Assembly (NCBI RefSeq): GCF_004004515.1
Contig: NZ_RXOL01000004.1
Coordinates: forward strand, 272,790 to 336,789
Source: Croceicoccus ponticola
GTDB taxonomy: Bacteria > Pseudomonadota > Alphaproteobacteria > Sphingomonadales > Sphingomonadaceae
DNA: 64,000 nucleotides
Direction: 5' to 3'
Below are positions 41,725 to 51,322 of this stretch, piece by piece (within the stretch, counting starts at the first letter, position 1; each line of letters opens with the position of its first letter). The position numbers and the translations under genes are program-made. The notes under the pieces were generated by a model that saw only the letters and a list, made by a program, of their open reading frames with translations, was not told the origin of the DNA and ran no database searches.

Positions 41725-43917
41725 ATGACGAAGAATTCATCCAAGACCAAGACGCAAGGCGACAAGGGTGCGGCCAGCCCTGCTCTCGACAATTCACTCG
41801 GCGACATTCAGCAGGGCACAGGACAAGTCGAATTCGCGCAGGAAGCGCGCGAACAGGGCGGCGAGACGCATCAGCATATTGCGGCCAACAGCGATCATGA
41901 CAGCGCGGTCGGTCACCTCACCGACAATCACGGCCATCGCATTTCCGACAATCAGAACAGTCTGAAGGCTGGTCCGCGCGGGCCGAGCCTGCTCGAAGAT
42001 TTCGTCCTTCGCGAAAAGATTTTCCACTTCGACCACGAACGCATCCCCGAACGCATCGTCCACGCTCGCGGATCGGGCGCACACGGCGTTTTCGAAGTGA
42101 CAGACGCGATCCCCGAACTGACCAAGGCCGATATCTTTCAGGAAAAGGGCGCGACCTGCCCCGTCTTCGTCCGCTTTTCGACCGTCGCCGGATCGAAGGG
42201 TTCGAAGGACACGCCCCGCGACGTGCGCGGTTTCGCGGTCAAATTCTATACGCAGGCGGGCAACTGGGACCTTGTCGGCAACAACATGGCGCCGTTCTTC
42301 ATTCAGGATGCGATCAAGTTTCCCGACCTGATCCATTCGGTCAAACCCGAAGCAGATCGCGGCTATCCGCAGGCGGCATCGGCGCACGACACGTTCTGGG
42401 ACTTCATCGGACTGATGCCCGAATCCATGCACATGATCATGTGGGCCATGTCCGATCGCGCCCTTCCGCGCAGCCTGCGCATGATGGAAGGTTTCGGTGT
42501 GCACACGTTCCGGTTCGTGAACGCCGAAGGCAAGGGAACCTTCGTCAAATTCCACTGGAAGCCGGTGCTGGGCATGCAGTCGACCACTTGGGACGAAGCG
42601 GTCAAGATTTCGGGCGCCGATCCCGATTATCACCGCCGCGACCTGCACGAAGCGATCGAGGCGGGCGACTTCCCGGCATGGGAACTCGGCGTCCAGACGT
42701 TCGACGACGCATGGGCGGCAAAGCAGCCCTATGACGTGCTTGACGCAACGAAGCTGATTCCTGAGGAAGAGATTCCCGTGCGGATCATCGGCAAGATGAC
42801 GCTCAACCGCAACGTCGACAACTTCTTTGCCGAAACCGAACAAGCGGCTTTCCTGCCGACCAACCTGATCCCCGGCATCGATTTTTCGAACGACCCGTTG
42901 TTGCAGGGGCGGCTGTTCAGTTACCTCGATACGCAGAAGTCACGTCTGGGCACCACCAACTTCCACCAGATCCCGATCAACGCGCCCAAATGTCCGATGC
43001 ACAATTTCCAGCGTGACGGCGCGATGCAGACGCTGATGCCGACGGGACGCGCCAATTACGAACCCAACAGCCTGGCCCAAGCGGGCGAGGACGGTGGCCC
43101 GCGTGAATGCCCGGAAACCGGCTTTGCATCCTTTGCCGAAATGGGCGAACGCACCGACACGACCGCCAAGGTGCGGGCCCGTGGCGAACTGTTCGCCGAT
43201 CACTTCAGTCAGGCGCGGATGTTCTACCTGTCGCAGACCGAAAACGAACAGGCGCACATCGCGTCGGCCATCGTTTTCGAACTGTCTAAGGTATCCCTGC
43301 CGCATGTACGCAACCGTGTCGTCGCGCAGATCAGGAACATCGACGAAGACCTCGCCAAGCGGATCGCGACGGGCCTTGCCATAGACTTGCCCAAGGCGGA
43401 AAAACCCGCGCGCAAGCCGGTCGACCTCGGCACGTCCGACGCCCTGTCGATCCAGAAGAACGCCAAGGACATGTTGAAGGGCCGCAAGGTCGGCATCCTG
43501 TTCGCCGAAGGATCGGACAAAAACGCGATTGATAACGTCAAGTCTGCGGTCGAGAGCGCCGGTGGCTCGGTCATGCTGATCGCGTCCAAGATCGGCGGGA
43601 TCAAGGTCGCTGGCGGAACTCTCGAAGCTGATGGCCAGCTTGCCGGGACGCCGTCGGTCGTGCTGGACGCGGTGGCCATCATCCTGACCGAGGATGCGGC
43701 CAAGAAGCTGACCAAGGACAGCGCGGCGGTCGACTTTGTCAGCGATGCCTGGGCCCACATGAAGGCCATCGGACACGATGACGGCGCGTTGGCTTTGCTG
43801 AAGCATTGTCACGTGCCCGCCGATGCGGACGGTGTTTCCGCACCGGACAAGTCGTTTGCCGCCAACGCCGCAAAGCGGTTCTTCGCTCGCGAAGCCGATG
43901 TCAGGGACCTTGCCTGA
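41725..43917 (+). CDS. katE: large-subunit catalase HPII
   Basis: 730-residue clade-2 monofunctional haem catalase, disproportionating hydrogen peroxide. An N-terminal extension (about 1-80) rich in Gln, Asn and His precedes the core. The distal His113 is in [11 protein letters not shown], the distal Asn in [10 protein letters not shown], and the proximal haem Tyr lies in [13 protein letters not shown] near 395-405. The C-terminal flavodoxin/DJ-1-like domain (about 585-730) starts [15 protein letters not shown] and is diagnostic of HPII rather than small catalases. GAGG precedes ATG 41725. It is monocistronic between two terminators. It may protect against peroxide released by uncoupled oxygenases and flavin oxidases nearby. 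Confidence 0.95.
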   Translation: MTKNSSKTKTQGDKGAASPALDNSLGDIQQGTGQVEFAQEAREQGGETHQHIAANSDHDSAVGHLTDNHGHRISDNQNSLKAGPRGPSLLEDFVLREKIFHFDHERIPERIVHARGSGAHGVFEVTDAIPELTKADIFQEKGATCPVFVRFSTVAGSKGSKDTPRDVRGFAVKFYTQAGNWDLVGNNMAPFFIQDAIKFPDLIHSVKPEADRGYPQAASAHDTFWDFIGLMPESMHMIMWAMSDRALPRSLRMMEGFGVHTFRFVNAEGKGTFVKFHWKPVLGMQSTTWDEAVKISGADPDYHRRDLHEAIEAGDFPAWELGVQTFDDAWAAKQPYDVLDATKLIPEEEIPVRIIGKMTLNRNVDNFFAETEQAAFLPTNLIPGIDFSNDPLLQGRLFSYLDTQKSRLGTTNFHQIPINAPKCPMHNFQRDGAMQTLMPTGRANYEPNSLAQAGEDGGPRECPETGFASFAEMGERTDTTAKVRARGELFADHFSQARMFYLSQTENEQAHIASAIVFELSKVSLPHVRNRVVAQIRNIDEDLAKRIATGLAIDLPKAEKPARKPVDLGTSDALSIQKNAKDMLKGRKVGILFAEGSDKNAIDNVKSAVESAGGSVMLIASKIGGIKVAGGTLEADGQLAGTPSVVLDAVAIILTEDAAKKLTKDSAAVDFVSDAWAHMKAIGHDDGALALLKHCHVPADADGVSAPDKSFAANAAKRFFAREADVRDLA

Positions 43918-43929
43918 CACCATGAACAT

Positions 43930-43969
43930 GGCCCGGATGCGATAAATGCCGCATCCGGGCCTTTCATTT
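43930..43969 (+). terminator. rho-independent terminator after katE
   Basis: GGCCCGGATGCG (43930-43941) pairs perfectly with its complement (43950-43961) over an 8-base loop, followed by the T-rich TTTCATTT. Confidence 0.85.
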
Positions 43970-44040
43970 CTTCCAGATCACAACGTTTGCCGCATCTTCC
44001 CGCGCCATGCCCGGGGCGGCACGCCCGGAGCCATTGGCAC

Positions 44041-45609
44041 ATGAAGTCAGTCGCAATTATCGGCAGCGGCCCCATCGGCATCTACGCTTTGCAGCACCTG
44101 ATTGCGACGAACGAACCGCTTGCCGTGACGGTATTCGAAGCGTCGGACAAACCCGGCGTCGGCATGCCCTACGACCCGGCGCTCAACGCCGATTACATGT
44201 TGTGCAATGCCTTTAGCCGCGAAATTCCGGGACCTGTCGAAAGCCTGCTGGAATGGTTGAAGACCCGGCCCGCCCGCGAACTGAGCGAGTGGGAACTGTC
44301 GTCGCACGACCTTTCCGCGCGGGCCTTTTACCCGCGCGTCCTGATCGGCGAATATCTGGCAGCGCAATTCGCCGGATTGCTGGAAAAGGCCAAGGTGGAC
44401 GGTCGCTCGGTGAGCGTCCGCACGGGGACATACGTGACCGATATCCTGCCCGGCCACGAGGGCATGGCGACTTTGCGCTTCGTTGCTGACGGGACCGAAC
44501 GCGAAGAACGCTTTGACGCTGTAGTGATCGCTTCGGGCCACACTTGGCCGAAACAGCCGACGATCGGCGATGTCGAACTGCTGTCGCCATGGCCCTATAC
44601 CAATCTTCTCGACATCGAGCATGACGCCATCGGCATTCTTGGCTCGTCGTTGTCCGCGATCGACGTGATCGTCGCGTTGGGCCATGCCCACGGCAGCTTC
44701 GACGAAAGCGGAGATACCGTGACGTGGACCCCGTCACAGCCGGATCGAAAGCTTGCGATCACGATGGTTTCGCGACACGGCATCATGCCCGAAGGCGACT
44801 TTTACTACGCCTTCCCCTACGAGCCGCTACGTCATATTTCGGACGAAGCGGTCGACCGGGAAATCGAACGCGGCACCGATACGCTTTTGCGCCGGGTGTT
44901 CGATCTGCTGTGCGCGGAACTCGACGCCGCCGATCCCGGCTATCTTGCCCAGTTTCCCCCGTCAGCGCGAACGCTCGAAGGCTTTGCCGAAGCCTATTTT
45001 TCCAAGCGGCAGCAAGTCGGCGGGCTTGACGCGGTCAAACGGGATCTCGTCGAAGCGCGGGCCAGCCTTCGACGCAAGGAAACGATCCCGCATCGGTACG
45101 CGCTGCTGCGGGGGCACGAAACGTTCGATCGCATCCTGCGCTTGCTTTCGCCCGAAGATTACCGCCTGTTCCTCGACCACCTGATGCCGGTGTTCGCCGA
45201 TTGCTATGCGGCCGTCCCGCATCTGTCGCTGGCCCGCATAGTCGCCATGTACGATGCAGGCGTGCTGGACCTGCTGGCGACCGAGGACGGCGCTGAATTC
45301 GGTTATGACAGCGAAGGACGCATCAGGATCGGCACGGAAGAGGGCAAGGCGCGTTTCGACGTCCTGATCGACGCACGAGGCCAATCGCCCGCGCCGCTGG
45401 ATAGCATTCCCTTTCCCGGATTATTGGCCGCCATCGCCGACGTTGACGCCGAAATCGAAGCACCGTTCGCCCTCGATCTCGCGCGCGAAGATGGTCCGCA
45501 AATCTACTGCCTTGCGCTACCCCAATTGCTGCAACGCCATCCGTTTTGCCAAGGGCTGGTCGAATGCAACGAATTCGCCCAAATCGTGGCGGGCGACATC
45601 GGTGGTTGA
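44041..45609 (+). CDS. FAD/NAD(P)-binding oxidoreductase (NAD_binding_9 family)
   Basis: 522-residue protein with an N-terminal dinucleotide-binding motif IIGSGPIGIYALQHL near 5-19, followed by VTVFEASDKPGVGMPYDP near 28-45, the signature of the FAD-NAD(P)-binding family (PF13454 type). A second nucleotide segment IGILGSSLSAIDVIVAL lies near 199-215. The family is poorly characterised; some members are linked to siderophore or hydroxylation chemistry. GGAG lies 10 bases before ATG 44041; an upstream in-frame start lies in the terminator region. It is monocistronic and convergent with the DUF2391 gene. No substrate can be assigned. Confidence 0.85.
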   Translation: MKSVAIIGSGPIGIYALQHLIATNEPLAVTVFEASDKPGVGMPYDPALNADYMLCNAFSREIPGPVESLLEWLKTRPARELSEWELSSHDLSARAFYPRVLIGEYLAAQFAGLLEKAKVDGRSVSVRTGTYVTDILPGHEGMATLRFVADGTEREERFDAVVIASGHTWPKQPTIGDVELLSPWPYTNLLDIEHDAIGILGSSLSAIDVIVALGHAHGSFDESGDTVTWTPSQPDRKLAITMVSRHGIMPEGDFYYAFPYEPLRHISDEAVDREIERGTDTLLRRVFDLLCAELDAADPGYLAQFPPSARTLEGFAEAYFSKRQQVGGLDAVKRDLVEARASLRRKETIPHRYALLRGHETFDRILRLLSPEDYRLFLDHLMPVFADCYAAVPHLSLARIVAMYDAGVLDLLATEDGAEFGYDSEGRIRIGTEEGKARFDVLIDARGQSPAPLDSIPFPGLLAAIADVDAEIEAPFALDLAREDGPQIYCLALPQLLQRHPFCQGLVECNEFAQIVAGDIGG

Positions 45610-45625
45610 GCTTCAGATCGAGTTT

Positions 45626-46219
45626 CTAGGGTGCGACGTAAGACACGATCCGGTGCCTTGCCGTCGCTACCCGCACCGGTGACGCCACGACGAAAGTGAC
45701 GGTTTCGTTCTGTCCGATGATCGGTATCTCGACCTCGTGCTCTTCTCCTCCGACTTCGATCGCCTCGGCCCCGTCGCCGCCGCCAAGCTGGTTTATCGCC
45801 ACCGCTGCCCCGATGCTGGTCGGTATGGCTTCGAGCGCGACCGTCTTCGCCGTCAAGTACAGGTCGAGTGACGGTTCGATGATTCCCGACACCGAAAGCG
45901 TGAGCGTGCTGGTCACGATGCCGATGCCAAGCGTGACGACCGAATCCCACCATTTCGACTTCTGCCAGGCGTTGCGGCGGAACCCGGCAAAATCGAGATA
46001 GGACTTATTGAGGAAGAAGGTCACCACCAGGAACGCCAGCAGTGCCGCGTCGGGAATGACCTTGGCGATCTCCCACATTTCCAGCGTGAACAGCAGCGGC
46101 AGCGACACGAACAAGGCACCCGCCACGCCGCGCGCAAGATCCCTGATCTCAACGGTTCCCGCCGGGCAGGTGACATCGCCGTCGCGGATCGGCGTTTTCC
46201 AGGAAGTAGCGTGCATCAT
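45626..46219 (-). CDS. DUF2391/TIGR02587-type integral membrane protein
   Basis: 197-residue inner-membrane protein with four likely membrane segments at roughly 30-50 (GVAGALFVSLPLLFTLEMW), 55-75 (DAALLAFLVVTFFLNKSY), 92-113 (VVTLGIGIVTSTLTLSVSG) and 125-145 (VALEAIPTSIGAAVAINQL). These are followed by a soluble acidic then beta-rich tail ending RIVSYVAP. The RDLARGVAGALFVSLPLLFTLEMWE opening is the conserved part of this uncharacterised family. Start choice is weak: ATG 46219 is used, while ATG 46216 or GTG 46234 are possible. Its function is unknown, and neighbours give no clue. Confidence 0.78.
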   Translation of the reverse strand: MMHATSWKTPIRDGDVTCPAGTVEIRDLARGVAGALFVSLPLLFTLEMWEIAKVIPDAALLAFLVVTFFLNKSYLDFAGFRRNAWQKSKWWDSVVTLGIGIVTSTLTLSVSGIIEPSLDLYLTAKTVALEAIPTSIGAAVAINQLGGGDGAEAIEVGGEEHEVEIPIIGQNETVTFVVASPVRVATARHRIVSYVAP

Positions 46220-46320
46220 CGTTGCGCAACGCACTGCGGCGCTTTTAGTTCGAATTCATCGACGCGGGCCGACAATCCTCCCCTGAACCTGACAACCTTT
46301 TCATTCCGATCGCAAAGCCC

Positions 46321-46347
46321 GCCGCTCGGCCGGTGTGGCCGCGCGGC
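46321..46347 (-). terminator. imperfect hairpin after TonB receptor
   Basis: GCCGCTCGGCC and GGCCGCGCGGC (10 of 11 pairs) with a 5-base loop lie 22 bases past the receptor stop; only a weak TTT follows on the minus strand. It is a possible terminator. Confidence 0.4.
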
Positions 46348-46368
46348 GAGCGTTGCGAAAGAAAGACC

Positions 46369-48897
46369 CTAGAAGGTGTAGCCCAGCTCGACACCGATCC
46401 GGCGCAGGGCTCCCGGTGAAAGAAAGGCTCCGCCAAACTCGATCGCCGGAATGACTTCATTGAGGTATTTCTTGTTCGTAAGATTGTCGGCGAACGCGAT
46501 GATCGACCAGTTGTCCGCCTCGATGCCCGCTCGAACGTTGAGAACGCCAAATTTGTCACGCTGGGTGCGCGAATAGTCGGCATCGCCGACAAAGCTTGGC
46601 AGCGCCAACGCCGAATCGGGCAAAAGACCGCTGAACAGCGTCGGCGAAGTGTCATCCTGCACGGTGTGGAACCATGTCGGCCCGGTAATACGGTAGTCGG
46701 CACGGACCACGAAATCCATCGTGTCGGTCACGGGCTGTTCAAGCTGCGTGCCAAGATTGATGGTGTAATCTGCGGTGTACGGCGACTTGTTGCCGACAGT
46801 GGCCGGCCGCGAAGCATTCTCCTTTATCTCGCTCTCGGTGACGTTTACCGAGCCGAAGACGTTCCAGCCAGGCATCACTTCCGCGTTCAGATTTAATTCG
46901 CCCCCGTAGAGCTCGACCTCGTCGATGTTCGAAACCACCCTCAGCAGGCCGAACCCGCCAACGAAGAATTCGAAGAACTGCATGTCGTTGACGGTGGTAT
47001 GATAGCCGGCAAGGTCGAACGTGACACGACCATTGAAAAGTTCGCCCTTCAGGCCAGCTTCGAACGCGCTCGATTTTTCTTTCTTGAACACGTCTTCGAT
47101 AAGGACGTTGGTACCGATGAACTGATTGAAGGCCGCGTCGACAATTGCCGCCGAACCCTGGTTGTTGAAGCCGCCCGATTTAAAGCCGATGCCCCAGTTG
47201 GCATAAAGGTTGATGTCGTCGCTAACCGCATAGCGCAGTGAGATCTTGGGCTGCAGCTGCTTGAACGTCTGCGACTGATCGGCAATCGGCCCAAACGCCA
47301 GGCCGGGATTGATCGGGCCTCCGGTAAAGGGGTCCACCACGTTGGGCACCAGGCTTTTTACCGAACGGTTCTCGATATCGTACCGCGCTGCAATGCCAAG
47401 GTCGAGGCGGTCGCTGATCTCGAAATCGAGAGAGCCGAAGACAGCATAGACGTCGGTGGAGAAAGCATCGTTGTAGAGCTGGCTGGTCGGGTTTGATGAG
47501 CCCGGCGGATTGTAAAGCTGCTCTGTGATCCCGGCGCCCAGATCGGCGCCAAGGCTCACGCCCACTTCGCGGTCGATGTGCAGGTAGTAAGCACCGACCT
47601 GCCAGTCGATGGCCTCGTCCCCATTGGAAGCGAGGCGGAGTTCGCCGCTGATGTCGCTCTGTTCACGGATCTGATATTGGGTGCCATCGCAAGTTGCCGG
47701 GCTATAAGGCCCAAAAGTCGACCCGTTTGCGGGATCGAAAATGAACGGCGTGGGCACTGTCCCGATGAACGTCGGCTGGTTCAGCGGATAGCCGGTCAGG
47801 CTTGCGGTGGATGCGAAACATGCTGCCGATGCATCAAGCGAATCCTGCGTCGCGCCCGGGAAAGTGAAGCGCGCGAAGTCCGCCGAAGTACCGTCTGCAG
47901 TAAGCGCCTGATTGACCTCACTGTAAAGAGCCCAAGCGGTCAGCGTCGCGGCATCGAATTCATGCTCGACCTTTGCGGAAATCTCGAAAGTGTCCTGATT
48001 GTTGGTCGGGCGGATATTCGGATAAAAATCAAACGGATGGTCGTTTACATCTTCGAAGAACGCGGGATTTACCGCCGCGAAGTTGGGCAATGCGAACGCA
48101 GCATTGAACGCGATCGAAGCGCCGGAGAACTTCGCGTAGCGAGCCTTCAGGTCGATCTCGGTCGAAGGGCCGAGGTCCGCCACAAAGCGGCCATCGATCG
48201 ACCATGATTCCGCATCATCCACGGTCTTGGAGTCGAGAAAGCTGTTGCGGTAGAAGCCGTCGGTCGTCGAGTAGCTGCCCGACAGAACCAGACCGGCACT
48301 TTCACCGATCGGGGTCGAGATAAAGGCAGAGGCCTTGTAAGTCTGATCTTCGGCAGCGCTTACCTTTATGCCGCCTTCAAGGACGCTGGAAGGCTTAAGC
48401 GTCTGGATCACGATCGCGCCTGCCGCGGCGTTGCGCCCGTAAAGCGCGCCCTGCGGACCCTTCAGAACTTCGATCTGGCGCAGCGTGCCCTGATCCTGAT
48501 TGAGCTGCGCGGTATTGGTCTTGAGGATGCCGTCCACGACCAGTGCAACCGAACTTTCCGCATCGCGCGCGCCGTTGATGCCGCGGATGTTGATCTGGGT
48601 GTCACCGGCCTCCACGCCGCCGGTCACGATCGTGACGCCCGGAGTGAGCTGCACAAATTCGTCTGCCGTCTCGATGCCCGCTCGATCGATCGATTCAGCG
48701 GTGAAAACAGTGATCGCCGTCGGCACTTCGGCCAGAGTCTCCGACTGGCGACGGGCGGTCACGATGATCGCGTTGCCAGTAGCAGGCTCTTGCGCGGCCG
48801 TGGCTTCGCCGGCTTGGTCCTGGGCCATTGCAGGGGTTACGAGGATGATCGCGCCAAGCGCGGCACCCGCCGCCAGCATGTTTTTCAAATTCCTCAT
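46369..48897 (-). CDS. TonB-dependent outer-membrane receptor
   Basis: 842-residue TonB-energised importer. The signal peptide MRNLKNMLAAGAALGAIIL...AMA cleaves before QDQ (about 25), then comes a TonB box AIIVTARR near 43-50, a plug with VLKGPQGALYGRNAAAGAIVI near 138-158, and a barrel ending in GVELGYTF. AAGGAGA precedes ATG 48897; 13 codons of upstream frame are not used. It lies 44 bases downstream of two SnoaL genes and the racemase-fold gene, so it is the last member of that minus unit and is probably controlled with the divergent GntR operon. It would import the substrate of the hydantoinase-type pathway. Confidence 0.92.
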   Translation of the reverse strand: MRNLKNMLAAGAALGAIILVTPAMAQDQAGEATAAQEPATGNAIIVTARRQSETLAEVPTAITVFTAESIDRAGIETADEFVQLTPGVTIVTGGVEAGDTQINIRGINGARDAESSVALVVDGILKTNTAQLNQDQGTLRQIEVLKGPQGALYGRNAAAGAIVIQTLKPSSVLEGGIKVSAAEDQTYKASAFISTPIGESAGLVLSGSYSTTDGFYRNSFLDSKTVDDAESWSIDGRFVADLGPSTEIDLKARYAKFSGASIAFNAAFALPNFAAVNPAFFEDVNDHPFDFYPNIRPTNNQDTFEISAKVEHEFDAATLTAWALYSEVNQALTADGTSADFARFTFPGATQDSLDASAACFASTASLTGYPLNQPTFIGTVPTPFIFDPANGSTFGPYSPATCDGTQYQIREQSDISGELRLASNGDEAIDWQVGAYYLHIDREVGVSLGADLGAGITEQLYNPPGSSNPTSQLYNDAFSTDVYAVFGSLDFEISDRLDLGIAARYDIENRSVKSLVPNVVDPFTGGPINPGLAFGPIADQSQTFKQLQPKISLRYAVSDDINLYANWGIGFKSGGFNNQGSAAIVDAAFNQFIGTNVLIEDVFKKEKSSAFEAGLKGELFNGRVTFDLAGYHTTVNDMQFFEFFVGGFGLLRVVSNIDEVELYGGELNLNAEVMPGWNVFGSVNVTESEIKENASRPATVGNKSPYTADYTINLGTQLEQPVTDTMDFVVRADYRITGPTWFHTVQDDTSPTLFSGLLPDSALALPSFVGDADYSRTQRDKFGVLNVRAGIEADNWSIIAFADNLTNKKYLNEVIPAIEFGGAFLSPGALRRIGVELGYTF

Positions 48898-48941
48898 TTC
48901 AGTTCTCCTTGAACCGTGTCTTTTTTTGGCATGCATTGCCT

Positions 48942-49364
48942 TCAGGTCAGCACGTTGGCGCCGCTCATGTACACATAGACTTCCTGGAAGCGGGCACCGG
49001 CTGTATCGCCGGGCTGATTAGGTCTGACGCGCCAGAAATTGGTGTTGTTCAACAGGGTCACTCTGCCATCCGCATCGTGCAATTCCGCGATGAAACTGGC
49101 GGCGATGCGGCCGTTTGCTTCGTCCACCGTGCAGTTGAAGTCCCGGTGGATGATGGTCTCGTAAGAGGCGAAGAAATCCTCGAACATGCGCCGGATTTCG
49201 GCCTTGCCGGCGTGGCGCGTAAAAGCAGTCTGGACGCAGAACAGCGCCTCGTCATGGAAGCAGTCCAGCGTCGCCTCCATGTTCTTCGCATCGACGTTGC
49301 CGAAATAGGTCTTGGTCGCGAGCGCGATGAGCTCGCCACGCGAAAGAGTTGGTTCGTACTGCAT
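48942..49364 (-). CDS. SnoaL-like (NTF2 fold) protein, copy 2 of a tandem pair
   Basis: 140-residue NTF2-fold protein: TKTYFGNVDAKNMEATLDCFHDEALF near 17-42, TRHAGKAEIRRMFEDFF near 49-65 and the ending RFQEVYVYMSGANVLT. It is paralogous to the gene just upstream (shared TRHAG, IRxMFE and VYVYMSGxN motifs). The upstream stop and this start overlap in TGATG, so they are translationally coupled and may form a heterodimer. It is part of the racemase-SnoaL-SnoaL-TonB unit. A dehydratase or isomerase role is possible but unproven. Confidence 0.85.
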   Translation of the reverse strand: MQYEPTLSRGELIALATKTYFGNVDAKNMEATLDCFHDEALFCVQTAFTRHAGKAEIRRMFEDFFASYETIIHRDFNCTVDEANGRIAASFIAELHDADGRVTLLNNTNFWRVRPNQPGDTAGARFQEVYVYMSGANVLT

Positions 49365-49795
49365 CAGGCGTCCCCTTCCTTCAGCAAGTTGTCTCCGGAC
49401 ATGTAAACGTAGACCCGGTGGAACCGATCGCCCTTGAGGTAGAACCGATTGCAGTTCTCATAGCGCAACTCATCGCCGCCATGCGGAGTAATCAGCACGG
49501 TAAACTGGCTGCAGATCGCGTTCGATGCCGGGTCCGCGGTGTGGACGAAATTGCCGTGCCAGATGTCGGAAAAGTCGGCGAAGAGCTTTTCGAACATGGC
49601 GCGGATCGCGTCGATCCCAGCATGCCGGGTGTCGCTGGTCACCTCATGCAGCACTGCATCGGGGGTGAAGCAGTCCAGCACCTGGTCCATTCGCTTGTTG
49701 TCGACTCCATCGAAATAACGCTTGGTCACGATGTCGACGTAAAAGGGATAAGGCAGTTTTTTCTGGCCCGGGCCGCCTTCGCTCCACTCGCTCAT
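49364..49795 (-). CDS. SnoaL-like (NTF2 fold) protein, copy 1 of a tandem pair
   Basis: 143-residue NTF2-fold protein beginning MSEWSEGGPGQKKLPYPFYVDIVTKRYF, with DQVLDCFTPDAVLHEV near 37-52, TRHAGIDAIRAMFEKLF near 56-72 and the ending FHRVYVYMSGDNLLKEGDA. It is a paralogue of the next gene. ATG 49795 overlaps the racemase-fold gene stop (TGATG); a TTG 3 codons upstream is rejected. Coupled translation of three genes points to one functional unit. The two SnoaL copies could act as a heteromer, since they keep the same core but differ in the N-terminal extension. Confidence 0.85.
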   Translation of the reverse strand: MSEWSEGGPGQKKLPYPFYVDIVTKRYFDGVDNKRMDQVLDCFTPDAVLHEVTSDTRHAGIDAIRAMFEKLFADFSDIWHGNFVHTADPASNAICSQFTVLITPHGGDELRYENCNRFYLKGDRFHRVYVYMSGDNLLKEGDA

Positions 49796-50550
49796 CAATA
49801 CCAACCTTTCCGGATGTCAGCATCCTTGTTCACTTCGGGGGCGGGGAAAGCTTTCTTGGAATGCGCGAGGCCAAGCTCGATCTGCATTTCCAGCATCTTG
49901 TAAGCCACTTGTCCGGGGTTGATCACGGGGATGCGCAGTTCACGGGCAAGATAGGCCGCCGATTGATGCATGGTGGTCGAGCCGAGGACGATCACGTCGG
50001 CGCCATCTTCTTCGATCGCGCGCGTTGCCTCATCCTTGAGCTTGGCGAACACGATTTCCTCTTTGCCTTCCAGCAATTCGGTGACGTCCGGTCGCGTTTC
50101 GATGGACCGCAGCGATGCCACCCTGTCCCACCAACCGTATTCGGTCAGCGTCTTTTCATAGAGCGGAAACCATTCGGGCCACATCGTGAGAACGGTGAAA
50201 CGCTTGCCCAGCATCATCGCCATGGCAAATGCCGCTTCGCCGGGCCCGACGACCGGGATGGACAAGCGCGAACGCAGCGCCCGCACCCCGCTGTCGCTGA
50301 CAGTATCGATCAGGACGCCGGCATAGCCTTCATCCTCGGCAGTGATCCCGGCCTGGAACACGCTCCAGTCCATAAGCAACATGTCGTGGTAGGAATCGCC
50401 AAGCGCAGCGCCCCATCGGACCGCCTCGAACTCTGGCTGAAAACCTTTTCCCACGAAAGTGGCGGGGAGCTGTCCGGCACGATTCGCGACACCGGCCTCA
50501 TCCATCGGGATGGGCACAATGACCTTAATCCGCTGCCCGCCGTCCGCCAC
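49795..50550 (-). CDS. Asp/Glu/hydantoin racemase-fold protein lacking cysteine
   Basis: 251-residue member of the aspartate/glutamate racemase superfamily (hydantoin and allantoin racemases, maleate isomerase, arylmalonate decarboxylase). The fold shows in VIVPIPMDE near 10-18, the first active-site segment LIDTVSDSG near 80-88, VVGPGEAAFAMAM near 100-112 and the second segment VLGSTTMHQ near 188-196. The two catalytic Cys positions of the family are Thr83 and Ser191, and the whole protein has no Cys. The start is GTG 50550 after AGGGGG; upstream TTG 50571 has no site. It leads a unit with two SnoaL genes and a TonB receptor, divergent from the GntR/hydantoinase operon. Classical two-cysteine racemisation is therefore unlikely. 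Confidence 0.82.
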   Translation of the reverse strand: MADGGQRIKVIVPIPMDEAGVANRAGQLPATFVGKGFQPEFEAVRWGAALGDSYHDMLLMDWSVFQAGITAEDEGYAGVLIDTVSDSGVRALRSRLSIPVVGPGEAAFAMAMMLGKRFTVLTMWPEWFPLYEKTLTEYGWWDRVASLRSIETRPDVTELLEGKEEIVFAKLKDEATRAIEEDGADVIVLGSTTMHQSAAYLARELRIPVINPGQVAYKMLEMQIELGLAHSKKAFPAPEVNKDADIRKGWY

Positions 50551-50608
50551 TCGATCGACCCCCTGGTTCAATCCGGAAACTACAATGCACTTGCGCTTCG
50601 AGTTTTGT

Positions 50609-50620
50609 ATTGTGTACAGT
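50609..50620. promoter_or_regulatory. candidate GntR operator (ATTGTGTACAGT)
   Basis: The 12-mer matches the ATTGTATACAAT-type sites of FCD-subfamily GntR regulators at 10 of 12 positions. It lies 31 bases before the gntR ATG in the divergent racemase/gntR region. A second, perfect TGTATACA site lies at 51323. Confidence 0.5.
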
Positions 50621-50650
50621 TATGACGAGTCAAGCCCACGCGAGGAAAGA

Positions 50651-51319
50651 ATGCAGAAAGCGTCCGATCGGGCATACGAGAGCATCCGGGCAATGATCCT
50701 GTCCGGCGAACTCGCCGCGGGAGAGCGGCTTAGCGAAGAGGCGCTCGCCGAGAGTTGCGGCGTGTCGCGCACCCCTGTCCGCGACGCTCTGCGACGGCTG
50801 GAAGCCGAACTTCTGGTGCGCAGGAATGAATCGCAGCGCAGTTTCGTGGCCGACTGGTCGCTGAGCGATGTCGCAGATGCTTTTGAACTGCGCGCAATGG
50901 TCGAAAGCTATGCCGCTGGACGAGCGGCAGAGCGCATGGACGACAAAACACTTGTCAAATTAAAAGCATGTAATTCAGCTATTTATGATGCTATAAGCCG
51001 CAAAGTTCCAGATATTTCGGCATTTCTGGATCACAACAGGGAATTCCACGCAATCATCCTCGCGGTCGCGGATTCGCGCCGCCTGACCGCGCTGCTCGGC
51101 ACGCTGATCGAGCAGCCGCTGGTACGGCGAACGGCGCAACATTACGGGGCCGAAGCCTTGCATCGATCGTACAGCGAGCATGAGGATTTGCTGGCTGCTT
51201 TTGCCCGCCGCGACAGGCCTTGGGCCGAATCCGTGATGGCTGGCCACATCCGGCGCGCCTTCCATGCCTATGCCGACGCCCACCGCGGGATGTCGTCAGT
51301 TGATCGGAAGGCAGCTTGA
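50651..51319 (+). CDS. GntR-family regulator, FadR/FCD subfamily
   Basis: 222-residue regulator. The N-terminal winged helix (about 5-70) carries the helix-turn-helix RLSEEALAESCGVSRTPVRDALRRLEAE near 26-53. The all-helical FCD ligand domain (about 80-210) keeps DFELRAMVE-like, NREFHAIIL and SEHEDLLAAFARRD segments with candidate metal-binding His residues. ATG 50651 follows GAGGA. It is the first gene of an operon with an HMG-CoA-lyase-like gene starting 6 bases after its stop, and divergent from the racemase unit. It probably represses both units through TGTATACA-type sites and is relieved by a pathway acid. Confidence 0.92.
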   Translation: MQKASDRAYESIRAMILSGELAAGERLSEEALAESCGVSRTPVRDALRRLEAELLVRRNESQRSFVADWSLSDVADAFELRAMVESYAAGRAAERMDDKTLVKLKACNSAIYDAISRKVPDISAFLDHNREFHAIILAVADSRRLTALLGTLIEQPLVRRTAQHYGAEALHRSYSEHEDLLAAFARRDRPWAESVMAGHIRRAFHAYADAHRGMSSVDRKAA

Positions 51320-51322
51320 GAG

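Noticed and set aside
49795..50550. Naming the racemase-fold gene as hydantoin racemase because it lies by hydantoinase genes
   Set aside because: Both catalytic cysteines are absent, so the context-based name would be misleading.
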